Positions 11,423-21,599 of a DNA stretch of 64,000 nucleotides are shown piece by piece (position 1 is the first letter of the stretch; each line of letters begins with the position of its first letter). The translations under genes and the position numbers were made by a program. Under the pieces are notes generated by a model. That model worked only from the letters and a program-made list of their open reading frames with translations. It had not been told where the DNA came from and did no database searches. The DNA is from Acanthosepion esculentum (Eukaryota; Mollusca; Cephalopoda; Sepiida; Sepiidae), in NCBI GenBank assembly GCA_964036315.1, contig OZ038507.1:60394002-60458001 (forward strand), given 5' to 3'.

Positions 11423-11832
11423 TTTATACCGCCAGAGTTATAGTTTAGGTATAAAGATATAAAAATAATATATATGAACAGTATATGAAGATTCCCACAG
11501 TTAACTTCTTGCTCTCTGCCTACAGATATACACTTAAAAATACTTCTAACGTTTCCGCCTAAATGCTGGAAATGTTATTTATTTTTTGCCTTCAATAGGG
11601 GCAAAGAGTGTTCGCTATCGCCCAGTTCACTCTTCTTCCCCTTCTATTAAACAGGAATAGGGGTTTATCCCTTGTTTTTTGTTTAGGATTGGGTTTTCCG
11701 GTGGCTTTTCTCATTCTCTTTTAATCCCAATCGACCCCTGCATCTTAGTGGCATTATCTCCTTGCTTGAGGTGAAATGATTAAAAAAAACATAATAATAC
11801 AGCCTTTAGGAAATGTCTATAATCATACTGTC

Positions 11833-12009
11833 AGTCACTGTGTGTTTATCTAAATCTAAAAATAAACACGCTAAAATTCACCTTCATCCCTGTCGTGAGC
11901 CGACGGCTTAGTGGTAGAAGTTCCGACGCCAATTCAGTCGGGTTTCGATCCTAGCTAGAGGCAACCGGACGTCTAGCCACACTGATGAGCTGGGAAATGT
12001 CTGTGGATG

Positions 12010-12059
<50 letters not shown>

Positions 12060-12361
12060 AGTAAACCCTACACAAATCCGGAGTGGAGCCCCTAAGGCGG
12101 ATGGACGGCACTCTGTGCTACCTTCCGGCAACTCCTGCAGTTGCGCTGGTACCAAACTGTATCGATTCATCCTATCCTTTGGGCTCTTTTAGCAAGGCCG
12201 AGAGGGGGAACTAGACGTCCGGGCAGCCCTAGTTCTCCATACATCCCGCCCAGGCTCGTAACGCACTTGTTACCAGAGGCGATGTAATTCCATCGCCTAG
12301 CACCTACAGCGCTACTCCATCGTCTCACGAGACGGACAGATGCCGAAACGAAACGAGGATA
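11833..12361 (+). mobile_element. tRNA-derived SINE region inserted in copy 2
   Basis: GACGGCTTAGTGGTAGAAG resembles a pol III A box and GGGTTTCGATCC a B box 32 bp downstream, the arrangement of a tRNA head. The body is GC-rich and includes a (TA)n tract at 12014-12056. Copy 1 has only a (TA)n tract at this position, so the block is an insertion or a microsatellite-mediated join. Confidence 0.6.
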
Positions 12362-12648
12362 TATATTTAAATGACCTCTTAAACTTGTATCCGTATTTAT
12401 GATTTCATAATGAGCCCCTATCGTTGAGCATGTCCTTTTGGGGTGGAGAGCGTGTCCAGAATGCTTACAGAGATATAAATGTACTCTTTGCCCTAAAAAA
12501 AAAATCAAAAAAAAATCAAACAAACAATTTACTATGTTTTTAATCGACACCTGTGTTTAAAAACAGTAACCTGTTAATCTCATATCTGTGTCTCTGCGTT
12601 AAGTATGATGCTATCGTTTAACGATCCTTTACCTGCGGGAACATAACT

Positions 12649-12857
12649 TGGCCCCGCGTCTAGTTATTTGATCGAACTCTCTGCCCGGACGAGGCTCAGC
12701 CGAAAGGCAGAGTCTCGTTCGGGGTGGTAGACTATCCCTGAACCCGTTCAAACGAGTTCTAATAGGGAATATTTTTGGCCGAGCCTAGGGGCTTGGAAAA
12801 TCCACATTAAACCCGGCCTTGTGCCACATGTAACCCTTGGGGGGGGGGCTAAATATT
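12649..12857 (+). mobile_element. 209-bp SINE-like insertion with 18-bp target duplication (family G)
   Basis: Flanks are ACCTGCGGGAACATAACT (12631-12648) and ACTTGCGGGAATATAACT (12858-12875), 16 of 18 identical. Copy 1 of the duplicated block carries this sequence once and without the insert. The 3' half (GGCCTTGTGCCACAT, ending CTAAATATT) matches the repeat at 14700-14990. The target duplication points to LINE-type retroposition. Confidence 0.75.
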
Positions 12858-13014
12858 ACTTGCGGGAATATAACTAGATACCTAATAGATGTAGTTTGCC
12901 CTCACGCTAAAAACAAATAGTTACTTACAATCAATGTAGTATAAAATTGATAAAAAAACAAACATACTTGAATATATATATATATATTTCAAGCGTGTTT
13001 GGTTGAATAATCTG

Positions 13015-13388
13015 TTCATATTATGTCTATTTATTTTTATTGTAATCCTCTCGAATTCTCTCATTGACTTCTTAACGTTGATGTTAAATCCATTAAGGAA
13101 GGCGCCTTTGTTTTTTCTTTTATTTTATTTTCAGTTTTTTTATTTTCTCAACTACTTTCAATCTCATCCAAGATCTTCTTCAGGGAGTGAATTGTTAAGA
13201 CAAAAACATCTTTGTAATTCATCTCTGAAAACGATCTCATATGAGATTGAAAGTACTTGAGAAAATAAAAATGAAAAGAAAAGAAAAAACTATGGTGTCT
13301 TCCGTAATGGATTTAATATCAACATTAAGAAATTGATGGGAGAATTCGAGAGGATTACAATAAAAATAAATAGACATATTTGAATGAA
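13015..13388. repeat. Foldback hairpin, ~150-bp near-perfect arms
   Basis: The left arm (13021-13180) and right arm (13228-13378) are reverse complements with few mismatches. Both contain TTATTGTAATCCTCTCGAAT or its complement, and pairing continues into the loop (GGAGTGAATT against AATTCATCTCT). Only about 20 nt stay unpaired. It carries no gene. It is a palindromic MITE or an inverted duplication. Confidence 0.85.
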
Positions 13389-13421
13389 GATATACTGTCT
13401 GTCTCTCTCTCTCTCTATATA

Positions 13422-13521
13422 TATATTACATGAATCATTCATACAAAAAGTAGATTAGTAAAGTTAATGATATAAAATGGCGAAAACTTTTTTTTTTGTA
13501 TGAATGATTCATGTAATATAA
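13422..13521. repeat. Second short foldback hairpin
   Basis: ATTACATGAATCATTCATAC at 13424-13443 and its complement near 13500-13520 form arms of about 30 bp around a 35-nt AT-rich loop. ATGAATCATTCAT is itself palindromic. Confidence 0.75.
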
Positions 13522-13545
13522 ATTGAACTGCACTACATATTTGAC

Positions 13546-13548
<3 letters not shown>

Positions 13549-13618
<70 letters not shown>
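13549..13618. repeat. (TA)n(TG)n microsatellite
   Basis: A TA run passes directly into a TG run, a compound dinucleotide tract. Confidence 0.95.
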
Positions 13619-14204
13619 TAGCATTGGATCTGCTGGTATTTAATAACTGCAAATTGAAAACAGCAAAAAGAAAATAAAACAAGATTTTAGAGAAATATTG
13701 TAAAGAAAATTTGGAGATTTTATTTACTCAAGAGACGTACAAAGCCAATGGTTGAAGAATATTCATCCAGTAAAAACACAGTACAATAAAAGACACAGTA
13801 TAATAAAAAAAAAAAAGTATACTTATACTTACCGAGATAAGACATATTTTTATTACTGTATCTTGCCACTTATAAGATATATTTTTCCCTATAAAATATC
13901 TTAAAAAATCTAGCCTTCATAATCGAGGAGTTATAAATTTAGAGGCGTGTGTGTGTGTGGGTGGAACATTAGCTTCCCAGTTACATCCGATTCTGAGCCC
14001 TTAAAAGTAAAACCTGTCTAGAATTTCAAAATTAAATTAACAACGCTTTAAGAGAAGCGATTTATACGGTTGTGATAAACTTATCAAGATTACTGCCAAT
14101 GAAGATTTCAAACTATTACCGGTATAAGGATTCGGTAATATTGTATGTTTTAATCTATAAATAAAAAAAAAAAATTAACCTTATTTCTGTATCCAAATTT
14201 AATA
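13619..14204. other. AT-rich low-copy spacer
   Basis: No element or gene recognised. A GTAAGT on the minus strand (13827-13832) lacks a supporting frame. Confidence 0.5.
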
Positions 14205-14452
14205 AACTTAAGCAACGTCAAGCCTGGTCATTACCTAGATGGGTGACCACTTCAGAATATTAGGTGCTGTAAGCTTGGATGTATAGGTGGTGTAATCGAT
14301 AATGGCTCGGAATTGGAAATCGGAGAGCCAAGTTCAAATTCCAGTCAGGTTTGTTATATTCACTTGCGGGCAAATACTCTTGGGGAATGTATGAATCCAC
14401 TTCTTCTTCTCCCTGTTATGGGTTAAATTAGCCAGACTTCTATCACTAAATC
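14205..14452 (+). mobile_element. Composite 5S rRNA/tRNA SINE, copy 1
   Basis: TAAGCAACGTCAAGCCTGGT, then GGGTGACCAC and TTAGGTGCTGTAAGCTT, match the 3' two-thirds of 5S rRNA, including its internal promoter region. Joined to it is a tRNA-like part: GTGGTGTAATCGATAATGG (A-box-like) and AGTTCAAATTCC (B box), then the common body ATTCACTTGCGGGCAAATAC. It is a 5S-headed SINE fused to a second pol III head. Confidence 0.75.
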
Positions 14453-14699
14453 GTTATTGGCAAAAAAATTCTTAAAATCTACAAATATTTATCTGGCTTT
14501 AAATAACATGCAAAAGGTTGACAAACTGTAAAAAAAGAAAATAATCAACCAATCCAAATTTGCATGTATCTAATTTAAAATGCGTTCTCCATCTTGGTTT
14601 GTTATGAAAATCATCACAATTAGCGAGGATTTCAGTGGTATTATACATGTGTAGTGACATGTAAATGACTGCCTAATTAGCATAGCTAAGACATCGGCT

Positions 14700-14990
14700 A
14701 TATAAATGACCAAGCAGTAAGAGTAGGGCATTTCTTGGTATGCGAGTTTGTCAAACCTCTGAGTTTGCGAATACTCTCTGCTTGTTGACCTCTCCGCTTC
14801 CGGACAGAAAGGAACCCATACAAGGCTATGCCTACAGGCTGAATCTCATCTGGGGAGGTAGACAGCAACCCGGGGTTCTACGGGGAATTTTTGTCCCAGC
14901 CTACTGACTCGGAATGCCCCCCACCCCCAAAAAACGGCCTTGTGCCACATCCCGCCTTGTGGGGAGGTATCAGGTAAATATTGTTCTTGA
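14700..14990 (+). mobile_element. SINE-like family G copy
   Basis: Shares CTCTCTGC, GGTAGAC, GGGAATTTTTG, GGCCTTGTGCCACAT and a GTAAATATT end with the insertion at 12649-12857. The 5' part is longer here. No target duplication was found. Confidence 0.55.
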
Positions 14991-15240
14991 TAACGTGTGC
15001 TGGGGTTTGCTTTTCTGCCAGTAATATTTGCTCAAGCCTCAAGAGGCCATCACCCCAGGCAGTACCTCTCCTTCAGGAGGGGCCCTGTTGTTTATTGCCC
15101 GGCACCTGAGGCGTCTCCAAAATGGGGAAGTGCCGGGGCAGCTTGAGAGTTTCTCCGCAGTATTGCTGTTAAACCCGCTTTAAACTCACCCTTGTGTTAC
15201 GCTTGATAGATATATGGCCGTACTGAAATATCAAGCTTTC
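14991..15240. other. GC-richer block, unrecognised repeat
   Basis: Local composition is unusually GC-rich for the window, with CCTTCAGGAGGGGCC and CCTGAGGCGTCTCC. A block with similar phrases lies at 25480-25680. I cannot assign it. Confidence 0.35.
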
Positions 15241-15654
15241 GGCACGCAAGATAAACGACTACTGCTGCACTGATAAAATACGAAATCACTTTATCATAGC
15301 ACTCGAAATTCTCTTCTAATTACTGCATTCTGAATCGCATAAATTTGTTAGTGCTTATCGCTCTGTGATGAATTCGTCATGATTAGTCAAGTTTTCATGC
15401 TACTGAAATGGGTTACTCTGTCGCGAAAATTGACCATAGTCAGGAGGAAAACATTTTTTTTTTTCTACCTTCAAAATTTCTGGTGGCCGTGACTAATGTA
15501 TCTGTGTCTTATAAGAAGTGAAATACGATACTTTAACCATTATTATTTAGTGGATACTCGTATTTGAAATAGACGTCCCATATTTACTTTTGCCTTTACA
15601 TAGTATGTATTACGTCTATTGGCCTGTGTATTCGAGAAGTCTTAATAAAGATAA
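15241..15654. other. Low-copy spacer
   Basis: No gene or element seen. Confidence 0.5.
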
Positions 15655-16440
15655 AAAGAGAGTAAATGAACAGAAAATGAACAGAAAAAGAGAAGAGGAA
15701 AAGAGGAAAATGAACAGAAAAAGAGAAGAGGAAAAGAGGAAAATGAACAGAAAAAGAGAAACGGAAAAGAAGAGGAAAATGAACGGAAGAAGAGAAAAAG
15801 AAAAGAGGAAAATGAATGGAAAAAGAGAAAAGGAAAAGAAGAGGAAAATGAACGGAGAAAGAGAAAAGGAAAAAGAAGAGCAAAATGAATGAAAAAAGGA
15901 AAACATGAAAATTAAGAGAAAAAGAGGGTAAATGAACAGAAAAAGAGAAAGGGAAAAAGAGGGTAAATGAACAGAAAAAGAGAAAGGGAAAAAGAGGAAA
16001 ATGAACAGAAAAAGAGAAAGGGAAAAAGAGGAAAATGAACGGAAAAAGAGAAAAGGAAAAAGAAGAGAAAAAGGAATGGAAAAAGCAAATAGGAAAAAGA
16101 AGAGAAAAAGGAATGGAAAAAGCAAATAGGAAAAAGAAGAGGAAAATGAACAGAAAAAGAAGAGTGAAAAAGAAAACAAAGCAAAATGAAGAGAGAAAGA
16201 AACAAAAAGGAAAAGAAAAGAATTAAAAGGAAAAGAGAATTTAAATAAAAAAGGTTAATATCTGATTTGCAAGTCAAAAGAAAAGGAAACAGAAAAAGAG
16301 AAGTAAATGAAAAATGGAAAATAGAAAGAAAAAATAAAAGAATAAGGGGAAAGAAAAAAGAATAAGACAAGTGAAAAAAACCCCGAAGAAATAAAGAAAA
16401 GAACAACAGATAAGAAGGAAAGTCTTATATGCAGAAAAAG
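15655..16440 (+). repeat. Polypurine minisatellite (~33-bp and related units)
   Basis: Units built on AATGAACAGAAAAAGAGAA are repeated for about 600 bp and then decay into irregular purine sequence. The strand asymmetry is nearly complete. The Lys/Glu/Arg frames on plus and the Phe/Ser/Leu frames on minus are artefacts. Confidence 0.9.
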
Positions 16441-16479
16441 TCTATCGGTCTCATTCCAGAAAATAAGAACAAACTTCTT

Positions 16480-16960
16480 CATACACCATGTTCCTTCAGC
16501 TGTAGGCGATCATGGCTCTCCTCAATTTCCTGTCCTCTGTAACTCAATAAATTTTGCTTTTTCATATTTCTCCTAAGCTTTGTTCCATCATCCATATACT
16601 CAAGATTGTTACATACGTTATGTGTTGCGTTCCACTGTCCCTCTTTCTTCAATCTGTCCTGTGAGTATCAGATTTCCTCTTTCCTCATTATGTGCCCTAT
16701 AAATTTTAACTGTCGCTTCCTGATGTCAAGTATAAGTTACCTTTTTGTTTCCATTTTCTGTAAAACTTTATCGTTGCTCACATGTTTGATCTATGTTATC
16801 CTCAGCATCCTTCTGTAGAACTACATTTCTGTTGTTTCAGGTCTCTTCTTCATCTTTGAGGAGATTGTCCAAGATTTATTGCCATATACAAGTGATATCA
16901 CATAACAGTTCAGTACTCTTTTCCTTGTTTCTAATGAAGCCTTTTTCTGTTTCTAAATAC
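16480..16960 (-). pseudogene. RTE-like LINE C-terminal remnant, antisense (family C)
   Basis: The plus strand phrases ATCATGGCTCTCCTCAATTT, CCTGTCCTCTGTAACTC and CATTATGTGCCCTATAAATT are antisense to the motifs LWRAMI, ATKDRKL and FLGHIM of family C. The copy extends farther toward the RT than the one at 21235-21545. It is broken by frameshifts and stops. Confidence 0.55.
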
Positions 16961-17338
16961 TTAGATTTTGGAATGCATTGTAGTGAGCTCGCAATCTTGT
17001 GAAATAAAAAATTTCTAATTCGCATGATTCCACAGAAGAAAGGAAACTGCTCCACTGGCAGGAAATTTAGAGCATTTCCTCTTTTCAGTAAACCTCTTGC
17101 AAGGAGAGCAGATAAAATTGACATGAAAACCTCAGATAAGTCAACTTATCAAAATATCACTTTCTCTTGTTAAATATCACCTTTATTGATAAACTTATCA
17201 CTTTAAAAAAATCTATTCATTAACCAACATAAAAACAAACCACAAATATTCTACTTGCACTATTATCAGAACTTTGTTACTCCTCCAAACTTGTACAACG
17301 GACTCCTTTAGATAATAAATCCTTTTGATTACATATAC

Positions 17339-17615
17339 CAGTGGTCGGTAACCTTTTGCTATGTGCTGACTTAGGGTTTTAAAATCATTCAGTGTGCCAA
17401 AAGCATAAGTACTTTTATACAAGTCAAGTTCAATATACCTGTTCTATAATATATAGTAATATATACAATAATAAACTACAGTAATAGAAATAAACTGTTT
17501 TTAATAAGTTTTTATTATTAATGGGAGTCTAACGAATGAGTAGTTTGGAAACAGCTAAATATCTTCTTTGTGTTGTAGTAGTTATTGGTTTGGACTTTGT
17601 GATGTCATTTGCGTT
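17339..17615 (+). mobile_element. hAT miniature element, copy 1 (3' truncated)
   Basis: Starts CAGTGGTCGGTAACCTTTTG and continues with TGCTGACTTAGGGTTTTAAA and ATCATTCAGTGTGCC, as in the other three copies. The 3' terminal repeat is missing. Confidence 0.7.
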
Positions 17616-17682
17616 GTAGTATCTGTTGACTCATCTATTAGACATGGACCTCCTATTCATAAGTCTTCTTTCTGTTACCAAA

Positions 17683-17796
17683 CTGGTTCTGGCATGATCA
17701 CTAAAGTTAAGCAATGTCAAGCCTGGTAAGTAATGAAATGACTGACTGTTTAGAAATATCAGTTGCTTTAAGCTTAGATGTGCTAATAGTCTAATG
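17683..17796 (+). mobile_element. 5S rRNA-derived SINE fragment
   Basis: GATCACTAAAGTTAAGCAAT, then GTCAAGCCTGGTAAGTAATG, then TTTAAGCTTAGATGTG follow the 5S rRNA order. The tRNA-like half is absent. The hAT element at 17797 begins exactly where it would start. Confidence 0.65.
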
Positions 17797-18072
17797 CAGG
17801 GGTCAGCAAGCTTTTGCTAACTATGTGCCGACTTAGGGTTTTAAAAACATTCAGTGTGCCAACAGCATACGTATTTTTATACAAGTCAAAGTCAATATAC
17901 CTGTTCTACAATATATTTTATATAGTAATATATAGTATATATACTTTAGTATATATCAAATTTGAAACGGCTAAATATCTTCTTTGCGTTGTAGTAGTTA
18001 TTGGTTCGGACTTCGTAAGGTCATTTGCAGTTGCATGACATTGAAAATTTTTTAGTGTGCCACATGTAGACA
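17797..18072 (+). mobile_element. hAT miniature element, copy 2
   Basis: Begins CAGGGGTCAGCAAGCTTTTG and carries the family phrases TTCAGTGTGCC, ATATACCTGTTCTACAATA and CGGCTAAATATCTTCTTTG-like text. It ends near GTGTGCCACATGTAG, short of the terminal inverted repeat. Confidence 0.7.
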
Positions 18073-18181
18073 TTATGGCAATATTATAGTTGGGGTGCTA
18101 ATCTCACTAACCATTGAGAGTGAAGTGATTTAACACAAAGCCCTCGAGAAAAGTTGGCCATTAACTTTGTTGGATCTAGGG

Positions 18182-18460
18182 CAGAGGTTGGCAACCTTTT
18201 GCTATGTGCCAACTTAAGGGTTTTAAAATCATTCAGTGTACCAGCAGCATATGTATTTTTCTACAAGTAAAAGTCAATATACGAGTTCTACAATATATTT
18301 TATATAGTAATGTATAGTATATATACTTCAGTATGTATTAAAATTGAAACAGCTAAGTATCTTCTTAGTGTAGTTATTGCTTCAGACTTTGTGAGGTCAT
18401 TTGCGGCTGTGTGCCATTGGAAATTGCTTGGCATGCCACATGTAGGTTGCCGACCCCCTG
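18182..18460 (+). mobile_element. hAT miniature element, copy 3 (both ends present)
   Basis: Starts CAGAGGTTGGCAACCTTTTG and ends GTAGGTTGCCGACCCCCTG. The two ends form a terminal inverted repeat of about 15 bp. No transposase frame is present. No clean 8-bp target duplication is seen at the borders. Confidence 0.8.
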
Positions 18461-18764
18461 ATATATATGATAAATGTCTCCCTTTGTTGTTATGATGAAT
18501 ATATACTGTTTTTTACTAATTAAAACAGGAGACAAGCAAGGCCTATCATAAAAGTGTTTCTGGATTTGAGTGTTGCACTTACCATCTTCAGTTAAAACAC
18601 TTCCCACAAAGAAAATTTTAAATTAAAACAAAAATGAAATGTTTGCAGTGGGATAATAGATCTAAAAAGAAATTTTTTAAATTAAATAAAAAATAGAGAA
18701 TCACACTTTTAAAAAAAAAATTAAAAGAGAAAAAAAGTCCCAGAAATCATTAAAAAAAAACAAA

Positions 18765-19407
18765 CAGGCAATTTTGCCAAACCCCATAAAATAGACACCA
18801 AGGCTATTTTTTTGTTGCTGTTTTAGAACTAAGAATATATTATATTTGAGACAAGTTTATTTTGTTGGTTCCGGTGAAATAGACACCAAGGCTATTTTTT
18901 TGTTGCTCTTTTAGAACTAAGAATATATTATATTTGAGATTATCAGCACAGTGGTTGTGTGAGCTGTGTAGACAGGATTTGAACAACATGGATTCTGTGG
19001 TCTGTGAGTGTTGTCTTCAGTGAATGCACCTTAAGCTTACTGGCAAAAGAACCATGCCCAAGAGCAAACTTTGAATTTGCAGAGACTGTTATGCCTGAAG
19101 TGCTTAAAATATTCAAAGACTTTCTATATTTCTTTTAATAACTGATGATGAATAAATGATTTTAACTTGCGTTTTAACAGTTGATGGTGGAAAAGATTTT
19201 AAACTGTCTTAACAAAATTGATGATGAAAATAAATCAACTTTTGTGTTAAATCTGTGAGTTGTTATTTTTAACATTACCTGCCTTCATAATAATAAAAAA
19301 TATTTACCGGCAAAATAGCCTGGGGGGTCTATTTTACCAAGACTGGTATAATAAGCTTAAAAGCATGTTTGTCTATTTTACCAGGACTAGCAAAATAGTA
19401 TCGCCCT
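18765..19407. mobile_element. Putative non-autonomous DNA element with repeated AAATAGAC termini
   Basis: The left end has GGCAATTTTGCC and ATAAAATAGACACCAAGGCT. The right end has, inverted, GTCTATTTTACCAGGACTAG and GCAAAATAGTATCGCCC. A 63-bp direct duplication lies at the left (18788-18850 and 18877-18939), and an inverted mate (GCAAAATAGCCTGGGGGGTC) at 19311. It has no coding frame. The element type is not known to me. Confidence 0.45.
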
Positions 19408-19837
19408 AAAAAATTGATTGTCTGATTTAGTACACCCCACCTACACACACACAAACTTTTTATTTTGTAGCACCAAATAGTGGAAGAAACTTTAAACTTT
19501 GAACAAACAAAAGACAGATTGCTTGATAACCATAAAATCTTTTAAAATAATGTGTAAAAGAGAGGACGGTTATTAGCTTGATAGAATAATATAAATTTAA
19601 GTAACACAGACCATAAAAGCAAAGGGAGATAATCAGCACTGATTCAGTTGTCTGGAGGAAATAAAAAAACAAACAAATGATATGATGTAGTTGAAAAAAG
19701 AAATCAAATCTTTATGGTAGATTGATATTGGGTAGATTGATATCAGGTAGATTGTATGTGTATTGGTGAGTGTAGAGAGAACTATCTGGAAAAAATTAGA
19801 GATAGACAGAAATGCTTAGATAGATAGATAGATAGAT
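19408..19837. other. Low-copy spacer
   Basis: No gene or recognised element. Short direct repeats of GGTAGATTGATAT lie near 19720-19750. Confidence 0.5.
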
Positions 19838-20800
19838 AGGTACCTGTGAACAGAGTCTGAAAAAGATAGATAGGTACCTGTGAACAGAGTCTGAGAAAGA
19901 TAGATAGGTACCTGTGAACAGAGTCTGAGAAAGATAGATAGGTACCTGTGAACAGAATCTGAAAAAGATAGATAGGTACCTGTGAACAGAGTCTGAGAAA
20001 GATAGATAGGTACCTGTGAACAGAGTCTGAAAAAGATAGATAGGTACCTGTGAACAGAGTCTGAGAAAGATAGATAGGTACCTGTGAACAGAATCTGAGA
20101 AAGATAGATAAGTACCTGTGAACAGAGTCTGAGAAAAATAGATAGGTACCTGTGAACAGAGTCTGAGAAAAATAGATAGGTACCTGTGAACAGAGTCTGA
20201 AAAAGATAGATAGGTACATGTGAACAGAGTCTGAAAAAGATAGATAGGTACATGTGAACAGAGTCTGAGAAAGATAGATAGGTACCTGTGAACAGTGTCT
20301 GAGAAAGATAGATAGGTACATGTGAACAGAGTCTGAGAAAGATAGATAGGTACATGTGAACAGAGTCTGAGATAGATAGAGAGGTACATGTGAACAAAAT
20401 CTGAGATAGGTACATGTGAACAGAGTCTGAGAAAGATAGATAGGTACATGTGAACAGAGTCTGAGAAAGATAGATAGGTACCTGTGAACAGTGTCTGAGA
20501 AAGGTAGATAGGTACCTGTGAACAGTGTCTGAGAAAGATAGATAGGTACATGTGAACAGAGTCTGAGAAAGATAGATAGGTACATGTGAACAGAGTCTGA
20601 GATAGATAGAGAGGTACATGTGAACAAAATCTGAGATAGGTACATGTGAACAGAGTCTGAGAAAGATAGATAGGTACCTGTGAACAGTGTCTGAGAAAGA
20701 TAGATAGGTACCTGTGAACAGTGTCTGAGAAAGATAGAAGGTACCTGTGAACAGTGTCTGAGAAAGATAGATAGGTACATGTGAACAGAGTCTGAGAAGT
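19838..20800. repeat. 34-bp minisatellite, ~28 units
   Basis: The unit is GATAGATAGGTACCTGTGAA plus CAGAGTCTGAGAAA. Variants (ACATG for ACCTG, GTGTC for GAGTC) define local sub-families. A 26-bp shortened unit occurs twice, 230 bp apart, within a larger duplicated block. Because 34 is not a multiple of three and the unit has no minus-strand stop, all three minus frames stay open for 270-340 codons. These are not genes. Confidence 0.95.
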
Positions 20801-20872
20801 GATCATATACAAATACATATTCTATAGTGTAAGAAAAAACAGTGCTGAATGTAAAGTAAAAGAGCTGTTTAA

Positions 20873-20893
20873 TATATATATATATATATATAT

Positions 20894-20951
<58 letters not shown>
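20873..20951. repeat. (TA)n(GATA)n microsatellite
   Basis: A TA run is followed by about 14 GATA units. A second (TA)n lies at 21049-21089. Confidence 0.95.
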
Positions 20952-20952
<1 letters not shown>

Positions 20953-21041
20953 TTTTAAGCAATATAAATTTTCAAGTGGTGGAAAAATTACTTCAGCATT
21001 AAAGTCTGACTTCTATAATTAATGTAAGATATTATGTACAT

Positions 21042-21092
<51 letters not shown>

Positions 21093-21234
21093 AGATTTAT
21101 TTTACAGTCCTGGACCATTGGATAGGGCCCAGTATCATGTCTAAGTAATATGTCCATCAGTTGTCCAATTTGAATGTACCTGAATAATGAGTTACGATTG
21201 GCCAAATTCATTTTAAACTAGCATAGTCTTCTTT

Positions 21235-21545
21235 TTCTATGTGCCATGTCCCTTCAGGATGTGAGTGATCATGGCTCTCCACAACTTCCTATCCTTTGTA
21301 GCTCTTAATAAGATTTGTCTTTTCACAATCCCTTCCACTCCCTGTTCTGCCATCCAGATGGGTTACTGTTTCCCTCTGCCCCTCTTGTCATCACTATATG
21401 CCTTGTCAGTGCCAATTTTTCCAAGCCCTCTCTCCTTGTAATGTGTCATAGAAATATCAACTGCCTCTCTTTGATTCCAAATTTAAGCATCCTCTCGTCT
21501 TCCATATTTTCTTTAGCTGATTATCTAATAAATCGTGTTTAATAT
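21235..21545 (-). pseudogene. RTE-like LINE C-terminal remnant, antisense (family C)
   Basis: On the minus strand the text reads IKERQLIFL, stop, HITRREGLEKL, LTRHIVMTRGAEGN and NREWKGL, followed by KDK. This lines up with the family C phrase RQL-FLGHI-RKEGLE-L-LTGHI. Several stops interrupt it. Confidence 0.6.
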
Positions 21546-21599
21546 TTTTGTTGTAAATTCACTTTCATCATGTTTAGGTTTTATTCCAATTCTAATCAT

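Larger units (their letters stand above)
11423..12955 (+). repeat. Duplicated block, copy 2, interrupted by two insertions
   Basis: Matches copy 1 (9718-10530) in three pieces: 11423-11832, about 12362-12648, and 12858-12955. The first break holds a tRNA-type SINE region and the second a 209-bp insertion flanked by an 18-bp target duplication. The order and orientation of the pieces are the same as in copy 1. Confidence 0.85.

Noticed and set aside
15590..16406. Lys/Glu/Arg-rich (plus) and Phe-rich (minus) frames
   Set aside because: They follow the polypurine minisatellite, with no domain and no independent frame preservation.
19838..20800. Regular 34-bp spacing suggestive of a CRISPR array
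   Set aside because: Units are directly abutting with no unique spacers and the DNA is animal.
19782..20818. Three minus-strand frames of 267-340 codons, repeating SFSDSVHRYL-like text
   Set aside because: The 34-bp unit lacks stops in all three minus frames, so the same text appears cyclically in each. No start context and no conserved single frame.
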